Below, in pieces: positions 8,230 to 18,500 of a DNA stretch of 64,000 nucleotides (positions are counted from its first letter, which is position 1; every line of letters starts with the position of its first letter). A program made the position numbers and the translations under genes. The DNA lies in NCBI GenBank assembly GCA_003576905.1, contig QEVG01000024.1, positions 1 through 64,000 of the forward strand, given 5' to 3'. The stretch comes from Planctomycetota bacterium. GTDB lineage: Bacteria > Planctomycetota > Phycisphaerae > UBA1845 > UTPLA1. The notes beneath the pieces were generated by a model that saw only the letters and a program-made list of their open reading frames with translations, was not told the DNA's origin and searched no databases.

Positions 8230-8685
8230 TCACGTTCGGGCAATCGCTCCGACGATGGGCTGGGTAATCTGTTCCCAGTCGTCCCGTCGCATGCGCACGG
8301 CCTCGGTATGCGAGCCGATCTGCATGAACAGGCGCTCGTCATAGCGCAGCCGGTGGTCCATGATGGTGCGAATGCCGAACAGATTCCCGACCGGTGGCTC
8401 CGCGCCGAGTTCGCAATCCGGGAAGAGCGACTTCATTTCGTCTTCCGTGGCCAGCCGGACGCTCTCCTCGCCGAGAAGCCGGGCGACCTTGTTGAGATCG
8501 ACCTGGTCCGGTGCCGCGACCACACACATCGCGAACCCGCGCGCCCCGCGCACGACGACCGGCTTGGCCACTTCATAGCCGGACACATGCTCGGCTGCGG
8601 CGAGGTCCTGCGAGGTGTAGGTCGGGCGATGCCATAGCTTCTTGTATGGAATCTCCTGGTCATCGAGGACTTTTTCGAGCTTCAT
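8230..8685 (-). CDS. YbaK/EbsC-family aminoacyl-tRNA deacylase-like protein
   Basis: A 151-residue single-domain protein with the YbaK/ProX pattern: KLWHRPTYTSQDLAAAEHVSGYEVAKPVVV near the N terminus, then MCVVAAPDQVDLNKVARLLG and a GNLFGIRTIMDHRL segment near the C terminus. The family hydrolyses mischarged tRNAs such as Cys- or Ala-tRNA(Pro) in trans. An AAAGGAG site precedes the ATG. It is the first gene of the minus-strand run toward the thiolase and oxidoreductase, 126 bp from the next start, so co-transcription is possible but the gene may be functionally separate. Proteins of this family beside metabolic operons have also been called stress proteins. Confidence 0.8.
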   Translation of the reverse strand: MKLEKVLDDQEIPYKKLWHRPTYTSQDLAAAEHVSGYEVAKPVVVRGARGFAMCVVAAPDQVDLNKVARLLGEESVRLATEDEMKSLFPDCELGAEPPVGNLFGIRTIMDHRLRYDERLFMQIGSHTEAVRMRRDDWEQITQPIVGAIART

Positions 8686-9162
8686 GGCGACACTCCTTTC
8701 TGGCAGGTGGGTCTCTGAGCCGCGCCCTGCAAGCGAGATGGAGTGCGGCCGGCAGGGCGCCGCGTTTCAACCGGGCGAAAGAAGCAGGTATGAGCGCCGA
8801 ACGTCAGCCCCTGGTTCTCCAGGATCCACACCCGAACCGGCGGGCCTCGCGCATACCTCGGCACATTCCGATGAAATCCACGTAGCAAGTGCTGTGCCAC
8901 GGCGCGCAAGGGTGCGGGTTAGAGGCGTCGCAGACGCCAATCGACGCGGAAGAATCGCGCAGGCGATCTGGAACGCGGTAGGAGGGAATCGATGAGTCGC
9001 ATCGCGGGGCGAGGAAGCGGGCCTCTCACCCGGCCCATCCCGCATGAACTCGACTGCAAACGCGGAAATTCACCCGCCAATGGAGGGTATATCGCATCCT
9101 CCGGAAGGATTCGGCCGCTGCCGAACCGACGAAGTACGCAATCCACCAGCGCCGCTTCGCAT
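8686..9162. other. Intergenic region between the YbaK gene and tRNA-Val, no gene seen
   Basis: 477 bp. It must include the promoter of the minus-strand operon that starts with the YbaK-like gene. Short Arg-rich open frames occur on both strands, without ribosome sites or family features. No repeat or RNA structure stood out. Confidence 0.5.
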
Positions 9163-9236
9163 TGGGCGATGAGGGACTCGAACCCCCGACCCCCTCGGTG
9201 TAAACGAGGTGCTCTAACCAACTGAGCTAATCGCCC
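9163..9236 (-). tRNA. tRNA-Val (anticodon TAC)
   Basis: On the minus strand the sequence folds as a complete tRNA: acceptor arms GGGCGAT/ATCGCCC, D-arm AGCTCAGTTGGTTAGAGC, anticodon stem CCTCG/CGAGG around the loop TTTACAC giving anticodon TAC, and T-arm with GGTTCGAGTC. The discriminator is A and CCA is not encoded. Length is 74 nt. Confidence 0.95.
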
Positions 9237-9431
9237 GGCGAGTCATCTGATACTCGACGGATCTTAACCGCGCGGGCCATCCGGGCAAACGAGGGCATCT
9301 CCGCGCGTTCATTCCGCGCTTCCCCTGCCGATCGCGGCCCACGTGCCCATCGCGGAGACCGCGCACATCGCGGGAAAATCGCGACCCTCACACGCGATGA
9401 AAGCGAGCTGCAATGGCGTAACGCGAATTGC

Positions 9432-9911
9432 CTACCGCAACGGACCGTTTCCGAGTTCGTCTTCCGACATCACCTGAAACTTCCGCTGGCGAAGTACCTG
9501 CGCCGCCGTATCGGTGCTGTCGGTGTGGATGGCGAGAGCCGCCCGACCGGTCGGGCGAATCAGGAGCGGATACGCATAATCGATATTGACTTCGCCCGCG
9601 ACGAGCGCGGAGCAGATCGACATCAGCCCGTGACCGTGGGGTACCTCGACGACGAGCAGCTCCGTCTGACTTACCGGAAAGCCCCGCTTGGTCAGGATGT
9701 CGACCGCGCTTTCGTGCGGGTCGCAGATCAGACGGATGATGGCGCAGTCGATGGCGTGTACGACAGACATGCCCGCGACGCGAACGTCCGAGCCCTCAAA
9801 CGCCCGAAAGAGCCGCATCAGGGCTCCGACCCGGTCCTCAAGAAAGACCGATATCTGTCGGACAAGGGGAGAGCGAAACGTCTCGGCCGTATCAAAAGGT
9901 CGCGTCGCCAT
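9432..9911 (-). CDS. Double ACT-domain regulatory protein
   Basis: A 159-residue protein with two ACT-like modules. The first, residues 17-62, starts VRQISVFLEDRVGALMRLFRAF and has the usual glycine-containing ligand turn. The second, residues 84-145, starts LLVVEVPHGHGLMSICSAL and contains VNIDYAYPL. Stand-alone ACT pairs of this kind bind amino acids and act as regulators. The gene is divergent from trpB, which is 212 bp away, so a link to amino acid metabolism is possible but unproven. No enzyme domain is present. Confidence 0.8.
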   Translation of the reverse strand: MATRPFDTAETFRSPLVRQISVFLEDRVGALMRLFRAFEGSDVRVAGMSVVHAIDCAIIRLICDPHESAVDILTKRGFPVSQTELLVVEVPHGHGLMSICSALVAGEVNIDYAYPLLIRPTGRAALAIHTDSTDTAAQVLRQRKFQVMSEDELGNGPLR

Positions 9912-10123
9912 AGTCGTATTCTATCGGCACGGCGAGGCGGCTGTATATCAATTTCCGGCCGGAAAAAGAGCCGGACAGGGTGGCCGGCCAGTAGGTTTCC
10001 CCGCCTTTCCGGCAGAGGTCAATCGGCAGGCGGGCGCCAGCGCCGTCGCATCTTGCCGGTCCGATTTGGAAGCCGGCCCAAAGCTTCCTAAGATTGCCGG
10101 AATTACCCCCGGAGCGCCAGGCC

Positions 10124-11335
10124 ATGAGCGAGAAGAGAACCGTAAGTCAGGTACCTGACCCCGCGGGTCGGTACGGACCTTTCGGGGGCCAGTTCGTCCC
10201 CGAAACCCTTATGGCTGCGGTGCGCCGGCTGGACGAGGCCTACACGGATGCCCGGTCGGACCCTGCATTCTGGTCGGAACTTGACGGGTACCTGCGCGAT
10301 TTCGTCGGCCGACCGTCCCCCTTGTACTTCGCGTCGCGGCTGACGGCGAAGCTGGGCGGGGCAAGGGTTCTCTTGAAGCGCGAAGACCTTAATCACACCG
10401 GGGCGCACAAGATCAACAATACGCTGGGCCAGGCGATTCTCGCGCGGAGGATGGGAAAGCGGCGCATCATCGCCGAGACGGGCGCGGGACAGCACGGCGT
10501 CGCCACCGCGACGGCGGCGGCTGTCTTTGGGATGGAATGCGTCGTGTACATGGGGGCGGAAGACGTCCGCCGCCAGAAACTCAATGTGTATCGCATGGAG
10601 CTGATGGGCGCCCACGTCGTGCCGGTTGACACCGGGCAGCGCACGCTCAAGGACGCCATCAACGAGGCGATGCGAGACTGGATCGCCAGCGTCGACGACA
10701 CGCACTACATCATTGGGTCCGTGATGGGGCCCCACCCTTTCCCGTTGATCGTGCGCGATCTCCAGAGTGTGATCGGCAAGGAGACGCGGGAACAGATGCT
10801 CTCCGCGCACGGGCGACTGCCGGACGCCGTCGTGGCGTGTGTCGGCGGCGGCAGCAATGCGGCAGGAATCTTTTACCCGTTCGTGGATGACACCGCCGTT
10901 CGCCTCATTGGCGTTGAGGCGGCCGGCGAGGGGCTGGACCGGAGACACAGCGCGACGATCTCCAGGGGGCGGCCGGGCGTGCTTCACGGCATGCAGACAA
11001 TCGTGCTTCAGGACGACGACGGACAGACCCTGCCCGTGCACTCGGTGTCGGCGGGACTCGATTATCCCGGCGTCGGCCCGGAACATGCATATTGGGCAAG
11101 GTGCGGCCGCGTCGAGTACGTCTCGGCGACGGATGAAGAAGCGCTCGACGCCTTTGAACTGCTGAGCCGGACGGAAGGGATCATTCCCGCGCTCGAAACG
11201 GCGCATGCCGTCGCGCACGTGGTGAAACGGGCCCCGGCCCTCCCGAGCAACCAGATGATTGTGATCAACCTGTCCGGCCGGGGAGACAAGGACTGCGTTG
11301 AAGTCGCGAGATTGCGCGGACGCGACATCGCATGA
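10124..11335 (+). CDS. trpB: Tryptophan synthase beta chain
   Basis: TrpB joins indole and serine to make tryptophan. The ATG at 10124 has GGAG 9 bp upstream and begins MSEKRTV; the frame also allows a TTG at 10094, which is less likely. Visible landmarks: [15 protein letters not shown] near the N terminus, the PLP lysine in [14 protein letters not shown], the catalytic Glu in [16 protein letters not shown], the PLP-phosphate loop [11 protein letters not shown], and NLSGRGDKD at the C terminus. Length of 403 residues is normal for class TrpB1. trpA follows after 49 bp, so the two subunits form the usual alpha2beta2 enzyme. The rest of the trp pathway is not in the window. Confidence 0.97.
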   Translation: MSEKRTVSQVPDPAGRYGPFGGQFVPETLMAAVRRLDEAYTDARSDPAFWSELDGYLRDFVGRPSPLYFASRLTAKLGGARVLLKREDLNHTGAHKINNTLGQAILARRMGKRRIIAETGAGQHGVATATAAAVFGMECVVYMGAEDVRRQKLNVYRMELMGAHVVPVDTGQRTLKDAINEAMRDWIASVDDTHYIIGSVMGPHPFPLIVRDLQSVIGKETREQMLSAHGRLPDAVVACVGGGSNAAGIFYPFVDDTAVRLIGVEAAGEGLDRRHSATISRGRPGVLHGMQTIVLQDDDGQTLPVHSVSAGLDYPGVGPEHAYWARCGRVEYVSATDEEALDAFELLSRTEGIIPALETAHAVAHVVKRAPALPSNQMIVINLSGRGDKDCVEVARLRGRDIA

Positions 11336-11384
11336 CTCGACGCCGGCCTTCAATAAGCGCGCCGCTTTTCGCGCCGGGGCAAAG

Positions 11385-12188
11385 ATGAACCGAATCGACA
11401 TCGTATTGAAAGAAAACCCGCCGGGCCTATGGCCCTTTCTCTCGGCAGGGTATCCGAGCCTTCTGGCGACGGCCGAGATGCTCCGGGCGTTTGACGCCCT
11501 GCCGATTCGCGGCGTCGAACTGGGGTTTCCATTCTCCGACCCGATCGCCGACGGACCGGTGATCCAGCAGTCGTTCACGCACAGCCTGAACCACGGCACC
11601 CGCATCTCCGCGATTTTCGACATGATCACGTCGGTTCGCAGACACGTGCGCTATCCGATCCTCGCGATGGCCTCGGCCACGCTGGTGTACCGGATTGGCG
11701 TGGATGAATTCGCGGCACGGGCGGGCCGCGCCGGCGTGGACGGCCTGATCATTCCGGATATCTCGCTCGAAGAGGCGCCGCAGCTTGCCGCCGGCGCCGA
11801 GCGAGAGGGCCTGCGGCTTGCCATGCTGATCGCGCCCACCACCCCGCCGGAACGGCAGGCCCGCATCGCGAGGATCGCAAGCGGATTCCTCTATTACGTG
11901 TCCGTCCAGGGTACGACCGGACAGCGCAAGGTGCTCCCGTCGGACCTGAAGGATCATGTTCGGCAGGTGCGCACGACCAGCGGACTACCGGTAATCGTCG
12001 GATTCGGCATCAGCACGCCGGAGCACGTGCGCGCCGTCTGTGGCTTTGCCGACGGAGCAATCGTTGGCAGCGCGATCGTCGGGCGTATCGCGCACGACCT
12101 CGAACGCGGCCTCGCCGAGCCGGAAATCGTCGCCGGCGCGAGCACCTTTGTGGCCGAACTCGCGGCCGGAGCGGCCGCGCATTCGTAA
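11385..12188 (+). CDS. trpA: Tryptophan synthase alpha chain
   Basis: TrpA cleaves indole-3-glycerol phosphate to indole and glyceraldehyde 3-phosphate. Starting at the ATG giving MNRIDIVLKE, the protein is 267 residues, the normal family length; the frame extends upstream into the end of trpB but that part shows no conservation. Landmarks include GVELGFPFSDPIADGPVIQ with the catalytic Glu, GLIIPDISLEEAP with the catalytic Asp, YYVSVQGTTGQR, and GFGISTPEHV near the C terminus. It follows trpB closely on the same strand and ends 15 bp from the convergent subtilase gene. Confidence 0.96.
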   Translation: MNRIDIVLKENPPGLWPFLSAGYPSLLATAEMLRAFDALPIRGVELGFPFSDPIADGPVIQQSFTHSLNHGTRISAIFDMITSVRRHVRYPILAMASATLVYRIGVDEFAARAGRAGVDGLIIPDISLEEAPQLAAGAEREGLRLAMLIAPTTPPERQARIARIASGFLYYVSVQGTTGQRKVLPSDLKDHVRQVRTTSGLPVIVGFGISTPEHVRAVCGFADGAIVGSAIVGRIAHDLERGLAEPEIVAGASTFVAELAAGAAAHS

Positions 12189-12203
12189 ATCCGCGCGGCG
12201 CCG

Positions 12204-15200
12204 TCACTGGCTTAGCAGCAGATCGACGAACGCGTCGGTGTCGAGGCCGTTGAGCACGGTGTTCTCATCCATGTCCGCGCAGGGGTCGTAGAACGGGCTC
12301 ACCAGGTGCGCGTCGATGAAGCCCTGTACGTCCATCGCGTCGAGGACGGTATTGCCGTCCATGTCGCCGAGAATGCCGGGGCAGGTCTGCGGAACCGAGA
12401 CACACCCGAAACGATCAACCCGGAAATCGTCGAGGGCGGCTTCGATCAGCGAGCCCTCGGCCGCGTCTTCGGCGACGAACCGCATCCTGATCTGGGCCGT
12501 CGGCGTCACGAAGTCGCCGACGCTGAACGAGTGGAATCGCCAGCCTCCCACGACTTCGGAGCCGGCAGGGCCGATGGTCTCCACGTTGACCCATGTGCCG
12601 GCGACGCCGGCCTGGTTGGAGATATCGACGCGGAACACGTCGGCATTGGGCCCGCCGCCGGTGTTGTTCGAGTACCAGCGCCAGTAGCTGATCGTCGCGT
12701 CGCCGTCGGAGAGATCGATGATCGGCGAGACAAGCGTCGTCTTGCCGCCGTCGACATCGTTGTCGCCGAGACCGCCGCCCACCGCGCCCTGTCCTGTCAC
12801 CCAGCAGATGACGCCGGGATCGGCGGTGTGGTCGTCCTCGGGCTGCGCGGCGGTGCCGTTCGGATTGACGCGCGTCCAGATCCCCGTCGTCGCGTTGTCA
12901 TCGGGGATTCCTCCGGCGGCGCCCACGCTCCATCCGAGGTCGTTTTCCATGTCATCTTCAAACGAAACCTCAAAATCGCCGACCACGGCCGCAAATGGAC
13001 TCGCCGATCCATCCGCGGGATTGGCCACCTCGCCGGTCAGCGCGCCCTCCGCGGTGAAGTAAAACTCCGGCATGGAATCGCAGTTCGGCGCGGGCAGGGT
13101 CGCGGAATAGGCGTTGCCGCCGAGCGGCATCATCGCCACCGGCGTAAACGCGCCGCCGCCATAGCGATAATGCAGGAACTCGGAACCTCCGACGACAGTG
13201 TCGTTCACGGTCGAAAGTTCGACGGGAATGACGACCGGGTCGCCGGGCGACATGACGGATGGCACGCCGGCGGGAAGCGAGATGGCCAGGCCATGGAGCG
13301 GGGCCAGTGCCGACGATGCGCAAATCGAGAACGGCTGAGGACCAGCCGGAACGCTGGTGCCTACAACCTCGATGGTCCATGTGCCCGCCTCCGGCGAGTC
13401 CACCACGACCTGCTCGATGTTGTTGACGTGGTCGGCCTGGGTCCGCATGGCGGCCGCCGAGGGATTGGCCGGGTCAAGCGTCCACGGATACGCCCGCGCC
13501 TGCGATGGGCTGATGACGACGAGATCAAGATCGTTGACCAGCGCGGGATCGACATTGGGGGTGCCCGGCGCATCGTCCCAGGCGAGCGTTATCTTGAGCG
13601 GCCCGGAGCCGCCCGTGACCTGTACCGAAGTAATCGTCCTGCCGCCCTGGCCGACTTCGGACTCGGCGAAGTTTCCGGTACGCATGAAATCGATCGTGTC
13701 CTTGATGCGAACGCTGCCGTACCCGAACTGGTAGTCGGGGCCGGCGTTGCCGAGGTCGAACGCGTTGTGCGCCAGAAAAATCTTGAGCGTGGAATTGCGA
13801 GGGTCGGGCAGCGCCGGAAACTGCACCCGATAGTCCTCGAGCAACAGCGCGCAAAGCCCCGTCACGGTCGGACAGGCCATGCTCGTCCCGCAGGCGACGC
13901 CGTACGACGTGTTGCTCGACGCCGTCGTTGATGTCACGCCGAAGTCATCCGAACTCTGGCACCCCGGCGCGCAGATATCCGGCTTGAGACGCCCGTCGTC
14001 CACCGGCCCCCAGCTGCTGAACGAAGTCATGGTGTCGTTGTTGGAGTTCACCGCCCCGACGCAGATGTGGTTCTTCGCACCGGAGGGCGGCGCGATGCTC
14101 CGGTAGTCTCCGACGCCCTCCACGTCGCAGCGGCTGCCCTGCCGCTCGTTGCCCGCCGCCCAGACAATGCGATACGGCGCTCCCAGCGAGCCGCGGACGA
14201 TCTCGTCGATCAGCGCATCGGTCACGCCGTAGTCGCCCTGCATGCTGCATGGAAACCCGTTCGTTTCAACGTTCGTACCGATCGAGTTGTTGGAGATGTC
14301 GCAGCCGAAGGAGTGGATGGCCTGGTTGTAGTCCGACTCGAGATCGCCGGGGTCCGTGTAAAGAAAGCCTGAACCCGCGGAAAGTCCGTACGACTCGATA
14401 AGTACGCCGGGGGCCATGCCCCGATTGGTTCCGCCGCTGGCGCTGCCGCTCCCTCCGACCGTGCCCGAGACGTGCGTGGGGTGATCCGACAGACCGGAGC
14501 TGTCCCGAACCGTCAGACGCCCGCCAAAATCAACGTGCGACGCCCGGGCGGTGCCGCCGTCATAGACCATGACACTGACGCCCGAACCGTCGAGGTTGTA
14601 TGGCGCGGCCTGAACGTCGTTCGCCTGTGTGATCACGCGATTGCTGCTGTTGGTGCCGGTCAGAAGCGGCAGCGGCGGCTCGATCCACTGAACCGCATCG
14701 AGTTCCGCGATGGCGGATATGCGCGTGCGCGGCGCCTCGATGACCAGGCCGTTCACGCTGACCAGTTCCGCCCGGACGACCGCCGCGTGTGCCTCGACAA
14801 GCTCGCTCGCGGCGCTCAGCGCGACATCGCGATGAAAGAGCACATAGAGCGCGACCTGCTCGACCTCCGCGCCGCCATCGAAGACCCTGCCGACCATCGA
14901 CCATGCGGGCAGGTCGCCTGCGACCAGAGCGGGGTGAAGTTTGATATTCGTCGCGATCGGCTCGATGGTGGAAAGCGCCGCAACCTGCTCCAGTTCATCA
15001 AAGCGAACCACCGCCCGGGCGGCCGATGCAAAATAGGCATTGCCGCCGAGGGGCGCGAGAAGGCGTACCCCCGCCGAGTCCAGTCGCGCCTTTACGCCGG
15101 TATCCACCGGCCGGGAGAAGGCCACGACGAAATGACTCGTTTCGTCATCCGAAAGGATATTGCGCAGGGCGGCGATGCTTTCCTTCGCGGACTGCGCGTT

Positions 15201-15347
15201 CATCGCGCGCGACGGAACCGAACGCCAGCGCACCTGGCCCGGCGCCGGATCTACGAACCCAACGCTCACGAGTGCCAGAACGACCGACGAAATGACTTGC
15301 GCGCGGACACGGCCCGATGCCCGGAACAGGGGCGAAAGCTGTGACAA
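12204..15347 (-). CDS. Secreted subtilisin-like serine protease with a dockerin-like C terminus
   Basis: A 1,047-residue exported S8 peptidase. I place the start at a TTG preceded by GGAGGAG with 7 bp spacing; this gives an N-terminal signal peptide ending VDPAPGQ. The frame stays open to 15737, but that part is Arg-rich and lies opposite mfd. A propeptide-like region is followed by the catalytic domain: Asp in VYDGGTARASH (near 262), His in HPTHVSGTVGG (near 290), and Ser in GTSMACPTVTG (near 488). Downstream are beta-sandwich domains and a CUB/P-like region. The last 60 residues hold two calcium loops, DMDGNTVLDAMD and DMDENTVLNGLD, as in dockerins. The protein probably degrades extracellular protein. 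Confidence 0.9.
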   Translation of the reverse strand: MSQLSPLFRASGRVRAQVISSVVLALVSVGFVDPAPGQVRWRSVPSRAMNAQSAKESIAALRNILSDDETSHFVVAFSRPVDTGVKARLDSAGVRLLAPLGGNAYFASAARAVVRFDELEQVAALSTIEPIATNIKLHPALVAGDLPAWSMVGRVFDGGAEVEQVALYVLFHRDVALSAASELVEAHAAVVRAELVSVNGLVIEAPRTRISAIAELDAVQWIEPPLPLLTGTNSSNRVITQANDVQAAPYNLDGSGVSVMVYDGGTARASHVDFGGRLTVRDSSGLSDHPTHVSGTVGGSGSASGGTNRGMAPGVLIESYGLSAGSGFLYTDPGDLESDYNQAIHSFGCDISNNSIGTNVETNGFPCSMQGDYGVTDALIDEIVRGSLGAPYRIVWAAGNERQGSRCDVEGVGDYRSIAPPSGAKNHICVGAVNSNNDTMTSFSSWGPVDDGRLKPDICAPGCQSSDDFGVTSTTASSNTSYGVACGTSMACPTVTGLCALLLEDYRVQFPALPDPRNSTLKIFLAHNAFDLGNAGPDYQFGYGSVRIKDTIDFMRTGNFAESEVGQGGRTITSVQVTGGSGPLKITLAWDDAPGTPNVDPALVNDLDLVVISPSQARAYPWTLDPANPSAAAMRTQADHVNNIEQVVVDSPEAGTWTIEVVGTSVPAGPQPFSICASSALAPLHGLAISLPAGVPSVMSPGDPVVIPVELSTVNDTVVGGSEFLHYRYGGGAFTPVAMMPLGGNAYSATLPAPNCDSMPEFYFTAEGALTGEVANPADGSASPFAAVVGDFEVSFEDDMENDLGWSVGAAGGIPDDNATTGIWTRVNPNGTAAQPEDDHTADPGVICWVTGQGAVGGGLGDNDVDGGKTTLVSPIIDLSDGDATISYWRWYSNNTGGGPNADVFRVDISNQAGVAGTWVNVETIGPAGSEVVGGWRFHSFSVGDFVTPTAQIRMRFVAEDAAEGSLIEAALDDFRVDRFGCVSVPQTCPGILGDMDGNTVLDAMDVQGFIDAHLVSPFYDPCADMDENTVLNGLDTDAFVDLLLSQ

Positions 15348-15563
15348 TGGAATACTCCTCCACCCTTCCCGCTTGGGGATGAACTGGCTCTGCCAGATTC
15401 CAAGGTAGCCAATCGGCCGGCGTAAATCAATCAGGACCGCGGGGACGTTCCTTCGAAAAACACCGGCTCGGCGGCGGATTTCCCGTTGCAATCCGGACCT
15501 TGCCGATCGCACGCCGGCCCTGACCGATTTGCCGGATCGCGCCCGAACGCCAATAATCAAGCC

Positions 15564-18500
15564 GTGCGGGTGACGGGCACGATACGCGAAGATGCCCGGT
15601 TCAGGGCCCTCTGCGCGCGGCTGGAGGCGGGACACACCCCCCTCGCGGCGCACGGGCTGTGGGGATCCGCTGCGCCCATTCTGGCGGGACTGCTTGCCCG
15701 CGAATCGGGACGCCCCGCTTTGTACCTGACGGCCCATCTCGATCAGGCCGATGACGCCCGCGATGACATCGAGACGATTCTCGGCCGCCCCGTTTTGCTC
15801 TTACCGGCGTGGGAGACGCTTCCCGGTGAAGGCAGCGCGGCGAGCGAAATATCCGCCGAGCGGACGCGCCTGTGCGCGGAGTTGCTCGAACTTCGGCGCG
15901 GGACGACGACCGCGGAGTCCCCCCCCTTCATCGTCGCTCCGATTCAGGCGCTGATGCAGCCCGCGCCCTCCCCGGAGAGCCTTGATGCCAATACTCTGAC
16001 CCTGTCGGCCGGCGGCCGGCGCGACCCGGAGGACATCGCCGCCTTCCTGACGGGCCGGGGCTTTTCGCGTCTCGACCAGGTCGAGGACCCGGGCGACTTC
16101 GCCCTGCGCGGCGGAATCCTGGATATCTTCTGGACGGCGGACCTCGATCCTCTCCGCATTGAGTTCTTCGGCGATCGAATCGAGTCGATCCGGCAGTTTG
16201 AGGCCGGTTCACAGAGATCCACACGCACCCTTCAGACCGCCCGGATCACGCTGCCGCCCAATCCCGGACGAACCTCCCCCGGGGCGACCACGACCTTTCT
16301 GGACTTCCTCGATCCGCGCACGCTGATCGTCTGGCACGAGGCGTTGGAGTTAATGGAGGTCGCCCGGACCATCCTCGACCGGCTCGCCTCGCCTGTCGGT
16401 CACTTCCCCGTCGAAGCGATCATGCGGAACGCGGGCCGGTTCGGCCAATTGCACGTCAGCCGCTTTGCCTCCGCCGCCGCGGCGGATTCCGACACGATTA
16501 AGCTGCACTGCGAAGCGCTGCCTACCTTCGAAGCCAGGGCCACCGACGCGGTGGCTCAGCTCATACAGCTTTCAGCCGCCGAACCCGTCGTCGTGTGCTG
16601 CGATAACCGGGGCGAGGAGGAACGCCTGCACGAACTTGTCGCGCAGGTGCTCTCGCTGGCGGCGAAGGAAGGCGTCGCTCCCCCGGGAAAACCTGAGATT
16701 GAAACGCACATCGGCCTGATCCACACGGGCTTCCGCTGGACGGCCCCGGCGGCCGACGGAAAGCCCTCCTCCGGCGCATGCACCGTCGTCCCTCATCACG
16801 AGCTGTTCCGCCGCTACACGCAGAAGCGGCGCCTCCGGAAGGTCGCCGCCACGCGACCGATCGAGTCCTTCCTCGACCTGAGCGACGGCGATTACGTCGT
16901 GCACGTGGTGCACGGCATCGGAAGATACGTCGGCATGAAGACGATGCGCAAGCCGGACTCGCGCAAGAGCGAGGAGTTCCTGACCCTGCGCTTCGCCGAC
17001 GACGCGACGATTCATGTGCCGGTCTCGCAGATCGACCTCGTCCAGAAGTACATCGGGGCGAAGGCGGCCCGGCCGCCTCTCTCCAAGCTCGGCGGAACGC
17101 GCTGGCAGGCCACCAAGGCTCGCGTCGAGGAAGCCGTCGATGAAATGGCCGGCGACCTGCTGCGCATCCAGGCCGTGCGCGAGTCCCAGCCGGGCATGGC
17201 CTTTCCGCAGGACACGCACTGGCAGCTCGAGTTCGAGAGCGCGTTTGTCTACACGGAGACCCCCGATCAATTGAGCGCCATGCGCGAAATAAAAAGCGAC
17301 ATGACGCGCCCGCGGCCGATGGACCGCCTTCTCTGTGGTGACGTGGGCTATGGAAAGACCGAACTGGCGATCCGCGCGGCCTTCAAGGTGGCGGAGTTCG
17401 GCAAACAGGTGGCGGTGCTGGTCCCCACCACGGTCCTCGCGGAGCAGCACCTTCGCACCTTCAGCGAGCGCATGCGCGACTACCCGTTCGTCGTGGACTG
17501 TCTCAATCGCTTCCGAACGCCGCGCGAGCAGAAGAAGATCATCGCGGCGACCCGCGCCGGTCAGGTGGACATCCTTATCGGGACGCACCGGCTGCTGTCG
17601 AAGGATGTCGGATTCGCCGACCTGGGACTGGTCATCGTCGACGAGGAACAGCGCTTCGGCGTGGAGCACAAGGAACGCCTGAAGTTCTTGCGGGAGACCG
17701 TCGACGTCCTGACCCTGACCGCGACGCCGATCCCCCGCACCCTCCACATGGCCATGATCGGACTGCGCGACATCTCCAGCCTCGCCACGCCGCCCATGGA
17801 CCGGCGCTCGATCACCTCGAGCGTCTGCGTCTGGAGCGACGACCTCATCCGCGAGGCCATCGTGCGCGAGCTCAACCGCGACGGACAGGTGTACTTCGTC
17901 CACAACCGGGTTCACTCGATCCGAAGCATCGCCGCCCGCGTCCAGTCTCTCGCGCCCGACGCCCGCATCATCATCGGTCACGGGCAGATGCCCGGCGAGG
18001 AACTCGAAGAGGTCATGCTCAGGTTCGTCCGCAGGGAGGCCGACATCCTCGTCTGCACGTCCATCATCGAGGCGGGTCTCGACATTCCCAACGCCAACAC
18101 GATCATCATTGACCGGGCGGACATGTTCGGACTGGCCGACCTGCACCAGCTTCGCGGCCGCGTGGGTCGCTACAAGCACCGTGCATACTGTTACATGCTT
18201 CTGTCGCCCGACCGGCCGCTCACGAGCACGGCAGCCAAGCGCCTCAAGGCGATCGAGGAATACAGCGAACTCGGCTCCGGCTTCCGGATCGCGATGCGCG
18301 ATCTTGAAATCCGCGGGGCGGGAAACATCCTCGGGCCCGAGCAATCGGGAAACATCGCGGCGGTGGGCTACGAATTGTACTGCCAGTTGCTCGAAAAGGC
18401 CGTCAAGCGCATGAAGGGCGAGCACGTGCAGGAGCGCATCGCCGTCCACGTCGAGCTGGACGTCGATGCATACATCCCGAAGAGCTATATCCCGTCCGAC

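Noticed and set aside
10094-10123. TTG start for trpB
   Set aside because: The ATG at 10124 has a GGAG site and gives the normal TrpB start; the ten extra residues are not conserved.
12306-13931. 541-codon open frame on the plus strand opposite the subtilase gene
   Set aside because: Shadow of the confirmed protease gene; composition is typical of antisense translation.
15348-15737. N-terminal extension of the subtilase
   Set aside because: The extension is Arg-rich, overlaps the start of mfd on the other strand and would precede the signal peptide; the TTG at 15347 has a strong ribosome site.
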